Notes: a model not told the origin generated them from the sequence alone. Shown: positions 36,754 through 45,488, numbered from the stretch's first letter. The stretch is 64,000 bases of DNA from Clostridium zeae (GCF_017312485.1 NZ_BMBA01000004.1:1-64000); one strand, 5' to 3'. Made by a program: numbers and translations.

Positions 36754-36913
36754 TTAATTACTACAAACCCACTCATATTTTATATCATTTAGATTTTCTT
36801 CATTGTCATTTCTTTTTCCAATTATTTCAAATCCATTATTTTCGTAAAACTTTTGTGCTTTTTGATTAACCTCAAAGGTGAACAAAGTTAATCTACCTTC
36901 TAAACTATACTAT
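36754..36913 (-). pseudogene. GNAT acetyltransferase remnant (C-terminal end)
   Basis: On the minus strand an open frame without a start codon encodes about 50 residues including LFTFEVNQKAQKFYENNGFE and the ending KYEWVCSN. The pattern N-x-K-A-x-x-F-Y-x-x-x-G-F is the C-terminal acetyl-CoA-binding part of GNAT enzymes. A stop lies upstream at the 5' end and the N-terminal two thirds are missing. It sits between hslO and the 359-residue nucleotidyltransferase gene. Confidence 0.75.
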
Positions 36914-36938
36914 ACTTTCACTAATATAGCTAAAAATC

Positions 36939-38018
36939 CTAGTATCCAAGGTAATCTTTTTTAAATTCACTAATTGAATCATATATAACCACCTTAATAC
37001 CTAGTTTTTCATACTCCTGTCTATAAATTTCCATAGCCTCATTAAATGCATTTGCAAATTTTTCTAGATTTTCAGCCTGGAAATCTTTCATCAGATTTAT
37101 TAAAGCTGTTCCTCTACTAATATGCATTTCATTATAAAAATTATGACAGCTGACACCAGAGGAAAATGCCAAAAATATATCCTTATGCTCTAATGCATAT
37201 TGTATTTTGTTTCTCCAGTTTGACCAAACCTCTTCATAGGTTCCTTTAAGATTGTCTTTTGTAGGCTCTAGTTTATCAATGATTTCTTCTTCTATCTCAT
37301 TATATAATTCTCTAACTACCTTAATAAGTATTGCTGTAGCTTGTTTGATTTCAACTACTGATTTTGCAAATATTACCTTATTGAAATGTCTTTCAAAATT
37401 TGTAGGGACTCTCTCCATTGCCATGAGCTCTTCTAGTTGATGCTTAACTCCTAGTTTAAAATAATTATGATTGAGATAACATACAGTATTAATCAAATTA
37501 TTTATCACATCTCCAGATAATTTTCTCGCAATCCCTATTTCATCTTCTAGCATCATTTCACCATATGAAAGTATTGCACCATCTAAATGCTTTTTTGTTT
37601 TTTTCAGTATTTCTGAATTCATTGGACCATTTATAATATTTAATGCCTTTTCTCTTAGTTTCATAAATCTTTCTATACAATCAGTATTTCTTGAATAAAC
37701 TATATCAACATCTATAACGTGAGATACAAAAGTATTATCAAAGTTTGCCATATCCTCAAGCTTTGCCCATGTGGATCCATAGAAATCATAGCCAATGTCA
37801 TCTAATATGAAACATTTTGCAAATCCCCAGCCTCTATCATTGTTCAAAACTACTAAAAGATCTAAATCTGATTTTTCATGAAAGTCACCGGTAAAAAAGG
37901 ATCCGCAGATGCCAATTAAATCAATATCATTTTCATATTCATTTTGAACCTTCTGTATTAATATATTTATCAATTCTTTATTCTTTTGTTTTAGTCTATT
38001 TATTATTATTTCATTCAT
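36939..38018 (-). CDS. Nucleotidyltransferase-domain protein (minor nucleotidyltransferase type)
   Basis: A soluble protein of 359 residues. The N-terminal domain has GICGSFFTGDFHEKSDLDLLVV (about 37-58), with metal-binding DLD. A long helical C-terminal region with EE- and K-rich helices and the conserved YREQ-like end follows. Relatives modify aminoglycosides or lincosamides, but many have other or unknown substrates. GGAGGGG lies eight bases before the ATG. It follows the GNAT remnant and no partner gene is obvious. Confidence 0.75.
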   Translation of the reverse strand: MNEIIINRLKQKNKELINILIQKVQNEYENDIDLIGICGSFFTGDFHEKSDLDLLVVLNNDRGWGFAKCFILDDIGYDFYGSTWAKLEDMANFDNTFVSHVIDVDIVYSRNTDCIERFMKLREKALNIINGPMNSEILKKTKKHLDGAILSYGEMMLEDEIGIARKLSGDVINNLINTVCYLNHNYFKLGVKHQLEELMAMERVPTNFERHFNKVIFAKSVVEIKQATAILIKVVRELYNEIEEEIIDKLEPTKDNLKGTYEEVWSNWRNKIQYALEHKDIFLAFSSGVSCHNFYNEMHISRGTALINLMKDFQAENLEKFANAFNEAMEIYRQEYEKLGIKVVIYDSISEFKKDYLGY

Positions 38019-38227
38019 TTTTACACCCCTCCATACTTAATTAATTGTCTAAGAATTAAAGCCTAAATCTCAATAACTTATAACTATATATAAATTTTAA
38101 TATCTCTTCCAACCAAAATGAAAGAGAATAGTTTTTTCTATATTATTTTTTATAAAATGCTTATCAAACTATTTAAATCTTTAGATTTATCTCATTTAAA
38201 TTTTACACTTTCATATAGAGTAAAAAC

Positions 38228-38254
38228 GCTACTCCTCATGATCTGAGTAGTAGC
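38228..38254 (-). terminator. Terminator of the CD3324-type gene
   Basis: GCTACTC/GAGTAGTAGC hairpin; on the minus strand GTTTTTAC follows. It lies 13 bases past the stop of the gene at 38267. Confidence 0.75.
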
Positions 38255-38266
38255 TTCAAACTATCG

Positions 38267-38530
38267 TTATTTTTTATATATAATCTTTTTAATGCTGCTA
38301 TCAGAAAGATAAAATTCTTCTGCCAAACTTCTTATAGTCTGACCAGCCATATGCTTTCTGCATATATCAGCGTTTCTGTTGTTTAGATAATCTCTGTTAT
38401 TAGATTTCTCTCCCCACTTTTTTCTGCTTTCAGGGCAGGATGGGATGTATATATATTCACCTTGGATATATTTTTGAATCTCCTTAATTAAATCCTCTGG
38501 CAAAACACTATCAACTCTTACATATTTCAT
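38267..38530 (-). CDS. CD3324 family small DNA-binding protein
   Basis: An 87-residue protein of the Mor-like CD3324 family. The central KWGEKSNNRDYLNNRNADIC segment and the terminal helix-turn-helix (TIRSLAEEFYLSDSSIKKIIYKK) resemble a transcription-factor DNA-binding unit. The start has GGAGCTGAG upstream. Function within Clostridium is unknown. It is monocistronic with its own terminator. Confidence 0.75.
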   Translation of the reverse strand: MKYVRVDSVLPEDLIKEIQKYIQGEYIYIPSCPESRKKWGEKSNNRDYLNNRNADICRKHMAGQTIRSLAEEFYLSDSSIKKIIYKK

Positions 38531-38596
38531 ATCGCTCAGCTCCTTAAATTTAGTATTAAACTAAGGAAGCAAAGCCTGCGTATGCGTTTATTTATA

Positions 38597-38707
38597 TTAT
38601 AGAAGCGACTTAATTTTATCTCTGTGCAAATTGTCGCTAAAAGTCATACTAACAGACTTTGCACAGAGAATTTTGAGCAATTCTTTATACATTAAATTAT
38701 ATTTCAT
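38597..38707 (-). CDS. Candidate small protein of 36 residues
   Basis: An open frame of 36 codons on the minus strand starts at an ATG with GAGAGGTG seven bases upstream and reads MKYNLMYKELLKILC... to a TAA. It is a single amphipathic helix with Lys and Leu. It overlaps a perfect-armed palindrome (38619-38668), so it may be a chance reading. No homology is known to me. Confidence 0.3.
   Translation of the reverse strand: MKYNLMYKELLKILCAKSVSMTFSDNLHRDKIKSLL
38619..38668. repeat. 50-bp palindrome
   Basis: CTCTGTGCAAA and TTTGCACAGAG are perfect 11-base arms around TTGTCGCTAAAAGTCATACT-type sequence. It lies in the gap 38531-38965, which otherwise contains only a candidate small ORF. It may be an operator or a small RNA hairpin. 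Confidence 0.6.
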
Positions 38708-38965
38708 AGTGACACCTCTCATTAAAATTAATGTGCTTTAGGCAATAAGTTACGTGCTATTTAAGAGCAGCAACTTACACTTTATCACTTACAATTATAG
38801 CATATTTATCCAAATAATCTCTAGTTTTTTGAGTTCTTTACCCTTCTTTTTAGCTAAATTCTAATATGAAGTTTCACTTATGGTGATACTAAAACTCATT
38901 CAACTATGGTATAATATGTAATTATTAAATTGTATTTCATTATGATAATATAGAGGAGTTTATAT

Positions 38966-39445
38966 ATGAGTGTTAGAAGTGCTGCAAAAGCAATTATTAT
39001 TAACGATGATAAGGTGTTATTAAACAAATGTTTTGATGAATACAATGGTGAATATTACTCTTTACCTGGTGGCGGCCAACATACATATGAGACTCTACAT
39101 GAAGCAGTGATTAGAGAATGTCTTGAGGAGACTGGCTATTCTGTTATTCCAAAAAGATTTTCAGCCTTATGTGAAGAAATCTGTGAGAATCCTATAACAA
39201 GAAAATTATATCCAGAATATATTCATAAGATGTATCACATCTTTCTATGTGAATTAGCTGATACTACTGTAAAAGCACCAACAGAAGTTGATGATATGCA
39301 GATAAGTAGCGAATGGGTTGAAATCGACCATTTATCTAAAATTCGTCTATTGCCAACTGTATTGAATAATAATATTGAAAAAATGATTAATAGTGAAATA
39401 CCAATGTTTTTAGGTTCAGAACGGATACAATATAATCATGGCTAA
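38966..39445 (+). CDS. Nudix hydrolase
   Basis: A cytoplasmic pyrophosphohydrolase of 159 residues. The Nudix box GGGQHTYETLHEAVIREC and LEETGY at about 35-58 follows the G-x5-E-x7-REUxEExGU pattern. Substrates of relatives include nucleoside diphosphate derivatives and modified dNTPs. AGAGGAG lies before the ATG. A terminator follows at 39495. Confidence 0.9.
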   Translation: MSVRSAAKAIIINDDKVLLNKCFDEYNGEYYSLPGGGQHTYETLHEAVIRECLEETGYSVIPKRFSALCEEICENPITRKLYPEYIHKMYHIFLCELADTTVKAPTEVDDMQISSEWVEIDHLSKIRLLPTVLNNNIEKMINSEIPMFLGSERIQYNHG

Positions 39446-39494
39446 TGTCCGTTATATTAAAAGTATGTACAAATTAAATTACAAAATGGTAATT

Positions 39495-39540
39495 AATAAA
39501 GCAGGTAGCTCAATTTTAAACCACATGCTTTATTATTTTT
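39495..39540 (+). terminator. Terminator of the Nudix gene
   Basis: AATAAAGCA and TGCTTTATT form the arms, followed by ATTTTT on the plus strand. Confidence 0.75.
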
Positions 39541-39599
39541 CTATCTTAAATAAATCTAATAATTAATTATAATTATGGTATATCGAAGAACCATAAGCA

Positions 39600-40046
39600 C
39601 TATAAATTCAATTCTAACCACGAATCATTTTCTTTAAAGCCGAATCTTTTGTATACTGGCCTTCCTAACTTTGAAGCACCTAACCACAATTTCGTCACTC
39701 CAGCTATTTTAGCCTCTTCTACGAGTTTATCTAGTAAAGTAGTTGCAATTCCTTTGCCTCGATAATTATCCTTAGTATATACATTGGTAACATAGCCTTT
39801 TTTACCATTTTTATTTGTATATGTAGGTGGAAACTCATAAAATACTATGGCAGCTGTAGCGATGATTTCGCCATTACCTTCAACTACCCACTGAATTAAA
39901 GTACCATCACTCAATTTATTATAGAAAAAAGTCTTTAGTTCTTCATCAATATCTATGGTAGGCTCTATTCCTTCGTCAGCTAATTGTTTTTTTCTCAACT
40001 CACTTAATTGTTCTATTTCACTTATATTTGCTTTGCGATATAGCAT
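39600..40046 (-). CDS. GNAT family acetyltransferase
   Basis: A GNAT N-acetyltransferase of about 148 residues. The acetyl-CoA-binding motif A reads VTNVYTKDNYRGKGIATTLL (about 86-105), with the R/Q-x-x-G-x-G/A core as RGKGIA. Near the C-terminus it has PVYKRFGF, which marks the end of the fold. The ATG at 40046 is preferred because GGAGG lies five bases upstream; an upstream in-frame ATG lies inside repeat family A copy 4. Its substrate is unknown. Confidence 0.85.
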   Translation of the reverse strand: MLYRKANISEIEQLSELRKKQLADEGIEPTIDIDEELKTFFYNKLSDGTLIQWVVEGNGEIIATAAIVFYEFPPTYTNKNGKKGYVTNVYTKDNYRGKGIATTLLDKLVEEAKIAGVTKLWLGASKLGRPVYKRFGFKENDSWLELNL

Positions 40047-40059
40047 CTTATCCTCCATA

Positions 40060-40160
40060 TATAGATGTACCACTTCTTCAATACAAAAATATTTTCAAAA
40101 TGCCTCTGACTTTTTAGATGCATTTTAAAAAATAAATCTTATATTAAGGTGATACGTCCA
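40060..40160. repeat. Interspersed palindromic repeat family A, copy 4
   Basis: About 100 bp in the same orientation as copies 1 and 3. Its outer ends are GATGTACCACTT and AAGGTGATACGTC; the inner hairpin is AAAATGC/GCATTTT. It lies just upstream of the GNAT ribosome binding site, so it will be part of that mRNA leader. Confidence 0.65.
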
Positions 40161-40182
40161 TGTTCATCATAAATTTTATCTT

Positions 40183-40860
40183 TTATAAAATATCTACTAC
40201 TTCATTCAGTGATTTAATAATATAATCAGGTTGTATGCTATAGTTCCATTCTAAGTTGTCTCTATTTATCCAACAGCTTTTAATACCTACCCTATTAGCT
40301 CCAATAATGTCTGAGGACGAGTCCCCTATGTGAAGCACTTTTCCTGGATCAATTGAGTAATGTCTCAATACTTCTTTAAAAATTTTACTATTAGGTTCAT
40401 TTTTATAAGACATTACTTTTTCAGATATGAATACCTCATCAAACTTATATTTTTCTATTATAGGCATTACCATTTCAAAGTCTGCATCTGTAACTAGGCA
40501 TATCGGTATAGCATCTCCTATTAAAGCAAAAAAACTTTCAACATCATCATAAGGTTCAGAGTTGGTATGTTCATCCATGAATATTTTCACTGCCTCTTCC
40601 TCATTAAAGCAAATATTCATCTCTTCAAATACAGTCCTAAAGAAAGGTTTAAACATGTTTTTTAAATTTACAAACTCGCCATTAATTGATGCACTTTCAT
40701 GAAATCCGGTAATAACATTTTTACTCACCGATTTCGCACATTCAAGTGCCAATTCTTCACTGAACTGATCCTTTAAAATTCTTCTCCAAATAAAAAACTT
40801 TCGTGCTTGTATGTTCACCAATGTTTGAAACATATCGATACATATTAAGTCAAATTTCAT
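40183..40860 (-). CDS. HAD-superfamily hydrolase, dehalogenase-like
   Basis: A protein of 225 residues. Motif I reads IDMFQTL, with the nucleophile Asp but Phe where phosphatases have a second Asp, as in dehalogenase-like HADs. The helical cap covers about 20-95; motif II is LVTDADFEM; a Lys follows near MSYKNEPNS; and motif IV is HIGDSSSDIIGANRVGI. The likely activity is hydrolysis of a small phosphate or halogenated substrate, which is not predictable. It follows the GNAT gene at a distance of about 140 bases. Confidence 0.82.
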   Translation of the reverse strand: MKFDLICIDMFQTLVNIQARKFFIWRRILKDQFSEELALECAKSVSKNVITGFHESASINGEFVNLKNMFKPFFRTVFEEMNICFNEEEAVKIFMDEHTNSEPYDDVESFFALIGDAIPICLVTDADFEMVMPIIEKYKFDEVFISEKVMSYKNEPNSKIFKEVLRHYSIDPGKVLHIGDSSSDIIGANRVGIKSCWINRDNLEWNYSIQPDYIIKSLNEVVDIL

Positions 40861-41007
40861 ATATTATAACCTACGAACTTTTTTAAAACATAAAAATCTA
40901 AAGCAAGCTCATACCTTTCTTTTCTTAATTATTTATACTAAATTATCGATCAATTAAAACTTCAACTATAATAAATACTAAACCCATTCTATATTCACAC
41001 ACGATAG

Positions 41008-41973
41008 TTACTCTAATATAATCTTTGGATATCTACAATTTAGCTTTTTTAAAGATTGATTATATAATTCTATGAACATAAAACAATCTTCTAGGCAATT
41101 TATTACTTTGTCTTTTCCGAAGGTTTTATCAATAAGCTTCACCATTGTATATCCTGCTGTATAGCCCTTTAAACCTTCATTAAACAAATGTCCTAAATCA
41201 TTCAAATCTACTATTTGCCCATCTAAAATTTTTTCAACATAATTATTTAACTCAAACATGATACTATCAAGATTTCTTATATTATTATTCCATTTTATAT
41301 TTAGCATTCCTTCTTTATCATATGGGCTTGGCAAATAATAATAAGCTACTCCTTCAGACATTAACTCTCCAACAAAATCAATCAAAATTTGCTTTTTTAA
41401 GTTGTCCTCATTTTGCTTTCTTTTGTTTAAAAGTTTGTTTACCTCTATATGATGAAGTTCATGTGCAATCAAGTTTATTAATCTTTCAATATTAATATGT
41501 CCATTATTATTTAAATACTCATCACAAAGATCTATAGCAATTTCACTTCTTAAGGTTATTCCAGTTCCCCTAATTCCGTATAAAAGATAAATTATACTAT
41601 CACCACTTATCTTTTTAGGTAAATATATGTCAGCTAAATTAATAGCTTTTTCTATAACATCATTAAAATGTAATTTACTAAAATCCTCTTTAACGATATC
41701 TACATAACTCAATCCAAGTTTCATACTTTTCAAGAATATATTGTCTTTAGATAGTATCTGTTTATTTAAGTTGATATCCTCTAAAAGGTGCAAAAGCAAT
41801 TCTTCAGTAAATTCTAAGCCACCGTAATTTTTAAGATGTTTTTTCAGAAAAATCATTCCAGGAGTTTCGTAATACTCTTTAACCATTTCTGTTGAAATTG
41901 ATTTACTGCTATTCATATTCTTAAATATACTAAAAGATTTTTCAATTGCTAACTTATCAATTTTAATCATCAT
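41008..41973 (-). CDS. DUF5700-like putative zinc-dependent protease
   Basis: A cytoplasmic protein of 321 residues, mostly helical. The HExxH motif AHELHHIEV (H171, E172, H175) gives the metal site, and a downstream Glu in GELMSEG (about 203-209) could be the third ligand, as in gluzincins. There is no signal peptide. The DUF5700 assignment is from overall layout and memory. A weak GGAGT-type ribosome binding site is six bases before the first ATG. Confidence 0.7.
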   Translation of the reverse strand: MMIKIDKLAIEKSFSIFKNMNSSKSISTEMVKEYYETPGMIFLKKHLKNYGGLEFTEELLLHLLEDINLNKQILSKDNIFLKSMKLGLSYVDIVKEDFSKLHFNDVIEKAINLADIYLPKKISGDSIIYLLYGIRGTGITLRSEIAIDLCDEYLNNNGHINIERLINLIAHELHHIEVNKLLNKRKQNEDNLKKQILIDFVGELMSEGVAYYYLPSPYDKEGMLNIKWNNNIRNLDSIMFELNNYVEKILDGQIVDLNDLGHLFNEGLKGYTAGYTMVKLIDKTFGKDKVINCLEDCFMFIELYNQSLKKLNCRYPKIILE

Positions 41974-42004
41974 TAAAACTCCATATTATTAATATCGTTT
42001 TCTT

Positions 42005-42772
42005 TTAGTTCTCTATCTCATCTATCTTTCTATTTGATTTTGCAAATACAATCCCTAATCCAATAATAAACATAAAGATAGAAATAAACTGAGAAGTAGA
42101 TAAACTTCCGACACTTCCACGTACTAGATCTCCTCTATAAAATTCAAGAATAAACCTTCCAGCACTATAAAAGACTAAATAACATCCTGCCACTATACCG
42201 TCTGCCTTTTTGTATTTTGCTATAAAAATTAGTACAACAAAATTAAGAAAGTCTAATCCACTTGAAATTAATTGCGTTGGAACTAATCTCACGTTGTTTG
42301 GAGCAAAGTTAGAGTGTTTGAAGATTACATTGATCTTGCTTGTAGTTTCTTCACCATAGCAACATCCAGCTAAAAAGCATCCAATTCTACCAAAACCTTG
42401 AGCTAAAGCTACCGAAGGTATAATTAAATCAAAATATTTTAAGAAATTTATCTTTTCTTTTTTGCAGTATATAAATGCTGATAAGATTCCTCCAATTATA
42501 CCTCCATAAACTACAAATCCATCAGATATATTAAGAAGGAGCTTAGGGTCGGATATAATTTGATTTATTACAGTCATGTAATACAAGAGTTTCGCTCCAA
42601 GTATGCCTCCTATCACACCCCATATAGCTATATTAAAGATTGGGTCTCTATCTACATTTATTTTCTTAGCTCTATAATCTGTTACAATATAGGCAGCTAA
42701 AATTCCGATTCCAATCATCAAACCATATCCATAAATTGTGATTGGTCCAAATCTTATTAACTCGTTGTACAT
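42005..42772 (-). CDS. Prolipoprotein diacylglyceryl transferase family (Lgt-like)
   Basis: An inner-membrane protein of 255 residues with about seven hydrophobic segments. The N-terminal GPITIYGYGLMIGIG and the C-terminal AGRFILEFYRGD fit Lgt, which adds diacylglycerol to lipoprotein cysteines. Two positions differ from the classical enzyme: the HGG motif reads VYGGIIGG, so Tyr replaces the His, and the Lgt signature region reads GFGRIGCFLAGCCYG. Such Cys-containing members occur in many Firmicutes, perhaps as a second paralogue. Whether this one works as the housekeeping Lgt is uncertain. AAGGAGAAAAG lies before the ATG. Confidence 0.8.
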   Translation of the reverse strand: MYNELIRFGPITIYGYGLMIGIGILAAYIVTDYRAKKINVDRDPIFNIAIWGVIGGILGAKLLYYMTVINQIISDPKLLLNISDGFVVYGGIIGGILSAFIYCKKEKINFLKYFDLIIPSVALAQGFGRIGCFLAGCCYGEETTSKINVIFKHSNFAPNNVRLVPTQLISSGLDFLNFVVLIFIAKYKKADGIVAGCYLVFYSAGRFILEFYRGDLVRGSVGSLSTSQFISIFMFIIGLGIVFAKSNRKIDEIEN

Positions 42773-42832
42773 AACTTTTCTCCTTCATTCTCTTTTTCTT
42801 TATTGATGTGTCATAAAATTTATGTAATTACA

Positions 42833-42890
42833 TTGATGAAAAACTTCATAATTGATATTTTACTTCATTATCATTAGTCTTTCGAACCAA
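42833..42890. repeat. Degraded copy of repeat family A
   Basis: GATGAAAAACTTCATAATTGATA matches the left end of the family; the right end has diverged. It is upstream of the Lgt-like gene. Confidence 0.4.
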
Positions 42891-42998
42891 AATAAAGGTA
42901 AACATAATTGATCTATTTCATATTATTATACCATAAATTACTATTATATACTTTATTGGTAAACATCACACAATTCTTACTTTTCGGATATAAAAAAA

Positions 42999-43021
42999 CG
43001 CTGAAGCAACGTTATTCAGCG
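42999..43021 (-). terminator. Terminator of the S66 peptidase gene
   Basis: CGCTGAA/TTCAGCG hairpin followed on the minus strand by TTTTTTT. Confidence 0.85.
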
Positions 43022-43051
43022 AATACATAAAGAAAGTAATAACTTAATCAT

Positions 43052-44086
43052 CTAAACTACGCCAGATTCAAGTATAGTAAATACTTTCTTATCACAATCA
43101 ATCTGTGCCATTGCACCGTAAGGTAAGCACATCATTGGCTCATTATGGCCAAAGGACATATTGTAGATAATTGGCAAACTATGAAGGTCTAATTCAGATA
43201 TTACTTTATTAATTGAAGCTTTGTATTCATTATAATATTTTTCTTGATATGGTTTACCAAAGATAATTCCCTTTACCTTCTGTAATATGCCCTGGCTACC
43301 ATAATTTCTTAACCAATATCCAAGATAAGATGGGTCTGGCATATCTTCTGAAGTCTCAAAGAATAAAATACTATCTTCAAACATCTCAAGAGATGGCCAT
43401 AAGGTAGTACCTTTCATCATTTCCATAACTTCAATACAGCCTCCAATTAATCGTCCTTCGATCACTCCTGTACCTTGTAAAAATTCATATCCTTGATTCT
43501 TAAACATCTCTTTTTTAACCATTGAGTTACTTTCAAGCCATCTTACTCTTTCTCCTGTCCACTCATTGGTAGGTGATATTAAACCAATTGGAGAAGCACC
43601 AAAAAGAACCTTCTCTAACCAGTAGGCAGTATAATCAAAAATCTTTATATTTTCAGCTAACTCTGCAAGAACAGATGCACCGTAGAAGCTTGATAGATTG
43701 GCTTTAAGACACATGAAATGCGTGATAGTTGAGTCAGAATATCCTATAAATATCTTCGGATTATCTCTTATAATATCGAAATCCATATATGGTAACAATC
43801 GTATACTTTCCTCTCCACCTATACATGAGAAAATTGCTTTTATTGAAGAATCAGAGAAAGCCATCATTAAATCTTCTGCACGCTTTTCTGGATGATTGTA
43901 TAGATACTCTGACCCTTTTAAAGTGTTTGGCATTTCCACAACTTCTAAGCCAAATTGTTCTTGTAGTCTTTTTTTACCTAGATTGTATCTCCAAAGTAAC
44001 TCATCATCACCGGCCCCACCCCATGATAGACTCACTGTAGCAACTTTATCTCCACGTTTTAACCTGTTCGGTTTCACCAAATTCAT
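43052..44086 (-). CDS. S66-family LD-carboxypeptidase/MccF-like serine peptidase
   Basis: A cytoplasmic peptidase of 344 residues, the MccF-like length. The nucleophile Ser is in FIGYSDST (about 114-121), as in the family. The Glu of the triad is likely in LFFETSEDMP (about 237-246) and the His in MSFGHNEPM near residue 315. Members cleave the L,D-peptide of recycled murein, or inactivate microcin-C-type nucleotide peptides. The start has GAGGTAAG upstream. The gene is monocistronic, so recycling or antibiotic defence cannot be told apart. Confidence 0.88.
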   Translation of the reverse strand: MNLVKPNRLKRGDKVATVSLSWGGAGDDELLWRYNLGKKRLQEQFGLEVVEMPNTLKGSEYLYNHPEKRAEDLMMAFSDSSIKAIFSCIGGEESIRLLPYMDFDIIRDNPKIFIGYSDSTITHFMCLKANLSSFYGASVLAELAENIKIFDYTAYWLEKVLFGASPIGLISPTNEWTGERVRWLESNSMVKKEMFKNQGYEFLQGTGVIEGRLIGGCIEVMEMMKGTTLWPSLEMFEDSILFFETSEDMPDPSYLGYWLRNYGSQGILQKVKGIIFGKPYQEKYYNEYKASINKVISELDLHSLPIIYNMSFGHNEPMMCLPYGAMAQIDCDKKVFTILESGVV

Positions 44087-44245
44087 AATCTTACCTCTCG
44101 TAATACAAAGATTTTTTAATACATTCCTAATATGTAAAAATATACAAAGATTATATCATAGAACCCATATCAGTAAATACCAAAACTTTATATTTAGAGG
44201 CTATCACCCTAAACATTTTGAATTATTTAAGCTATAATTAAAGTT

Positions 44246-45310
44246 CTATCTATTCTTTCTCCCATTATCAATCAACCTGATACCTGAATACATAAGTTTT
44301 ATAGTAAGTTCAACTATACCAACAATGCAATCTCTTCTACTGTTTTCTGCTAAGAAAATTTCTGGGACTATATTATTAGCACTGTAATTTTTACTATTAT
44401 CTATTATTGAATTAATAAGATCATTTCTAAAGTCTTCTCCACCTATAACTACTATATCTGGGTTTATAACACAGTTTACCGTTGCAATTAGTCGAGAAAC
44501 TGCATCTACATATTTAATTTCTTCTGGATTACTTTCAATTATTGATTGTAGGTATTGCCCCTCATTACCTATAGGCATAAATCCTAATTCACCAGCAAAA
44601 TTATTACCACCATGAACAAGTTCGCCATTTACGATAATACCAGATCCTACACCTGCATTTGTGAAATGTATATATATCATATTTAAGATGTCTAAATCAT
44701 CCACATGAAGTTTGTCAATAAGCTGAACTCCATACCCATATGCAATTGTATTCAAATCATTTTCAAGTACTACAGGAATATTATATTTATCCTCAATATA
44801 TTCTCCAATATTACTTTCTTCCCAGCCTGATAATTTCTTCCCATAAAAATACTTTCGCTTATCTATATCCACTACTCCTGGCACAGCTATTCCTATCGCC
44901 TTAATAGCCATACCATCTTTTATACTATTCTCAATAATTTTTTCAATCTCAAAAAGATAATTATTACTTTCTATCTCAATGTATTCATCTTTTATAATTT
45001 CTCGAGATGTATTTGATATAACGTAATCAATATGTCTATCTCTTATATAACAAGATAATACTAAACTTTCATTCAAATTTAGGGCGTATCTTTCGGCTCT
45101 TCTTCCTCCACTGGATTTATCTAATCCAAGTCTAATTACTTCATTACTACCCAACAATTCTTCTAATAATGATCTCACTGTGGTTTGACTTATTCCAGTA
45201 CTTTCTGTTAGCTCAGCTCTTGTTGCTGCTCCTATTTTTTTAAGAGCTTTCTTAATTAACCCTATATTAATTTCTTTCATTGTAGTTGGTTTTCCTGAAA
45301 TATTTCCCAT
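44246..45310 (-). CDS. ROK-family transcriptional regulator without the zinc motif
   Basis: A regulator of 354 residues. The N-terminal winged helix (about 8-75) has the recognition helix GISQTTVRSLLEEL. The ROK domain (about 85-350) contains GIAVPGVVDI and FAGELGF, but the CxCGxxGCLE motif of most ROK proteins is missing; the sequence after GELGF is MPIGNEGQYLQSI. It is therefore a divergent member whose ligand is unknown. The ATG at 45310 has GGAGATGAG upstream, which directly follows a strong palindrome (45324-45369). No sugar gene is adjacent. Confidence 0.8.
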   Translation of the reverse strand: MGNISGKPTTMKEINIGLIKKALKKIGAATRAELTESTGISQTTVRSLLEELLGSNEVIRLGLDKSSGGRRAERYALNLNESLVLSCYIRDRHIDYVISNTSREIIKDEYIEIESNNYLFEIEKIIENSIKDGMAIKAIGIAVPGVVDIDKRKYFYGKKLSGWEESNIGEYIEDKYNIPVVLENDLNTIAYGYGVQLIDKLHVDDLDILNMIYIHFTNAGVGSGIIVNGELVHGGNNFAGELGFMPIGNEGQYLQSIIESNPEEIKYVDAVSRLIATVNCVINPDIVVIGGEDFRNDLINSIIDNSKNYSANNIVPEIFLAENSRRDCIVGIVELTIKLMYSGIRLIDNGRKNR

Positions 45311-45323
45311 AAACTCATCTCCA

Positions 45324-45369
45324 TTACACTTATATCAGATACTTATAAAAGTATCTGATATAAGTGTAA
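45324..45369 (-). promoter_or_regulatory. 46-bp perfect-armed palindrome before the ROK gene
   Basis: TTACACTTATATCAGATAC and its exact complement GTATCTGATATAAGTGTAA (19-base arms) enclose TTATAAAA. It ends just upstream of the ROK ribosome binding site. It may be an autoregulatory operator or an mRNA hairpin controlling translation. Confidence 0.6.
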
Positions 45370-45446
45370 CTCTTTTTCTATCCTATTTCAATTAGCTTTA
45401 ATAATATTATTTTAAGCTTTTAATTCATTCCTAAAAAGATTCAAAA

Positions 45447-45483
45447 AAATACCGCAGCCTACATTTTTGGGTAGCTGGGTATT
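45447..45483 (-). terminator. Terminator of the MazG-like gene
   Basis: AATACC.CAGC.TAC pairs with GTAGCTGGGTATT; on the minus strand a TTTTTTT run follows. Confidence 0.8.
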
Positions 45484-45488
45484 AAAGA

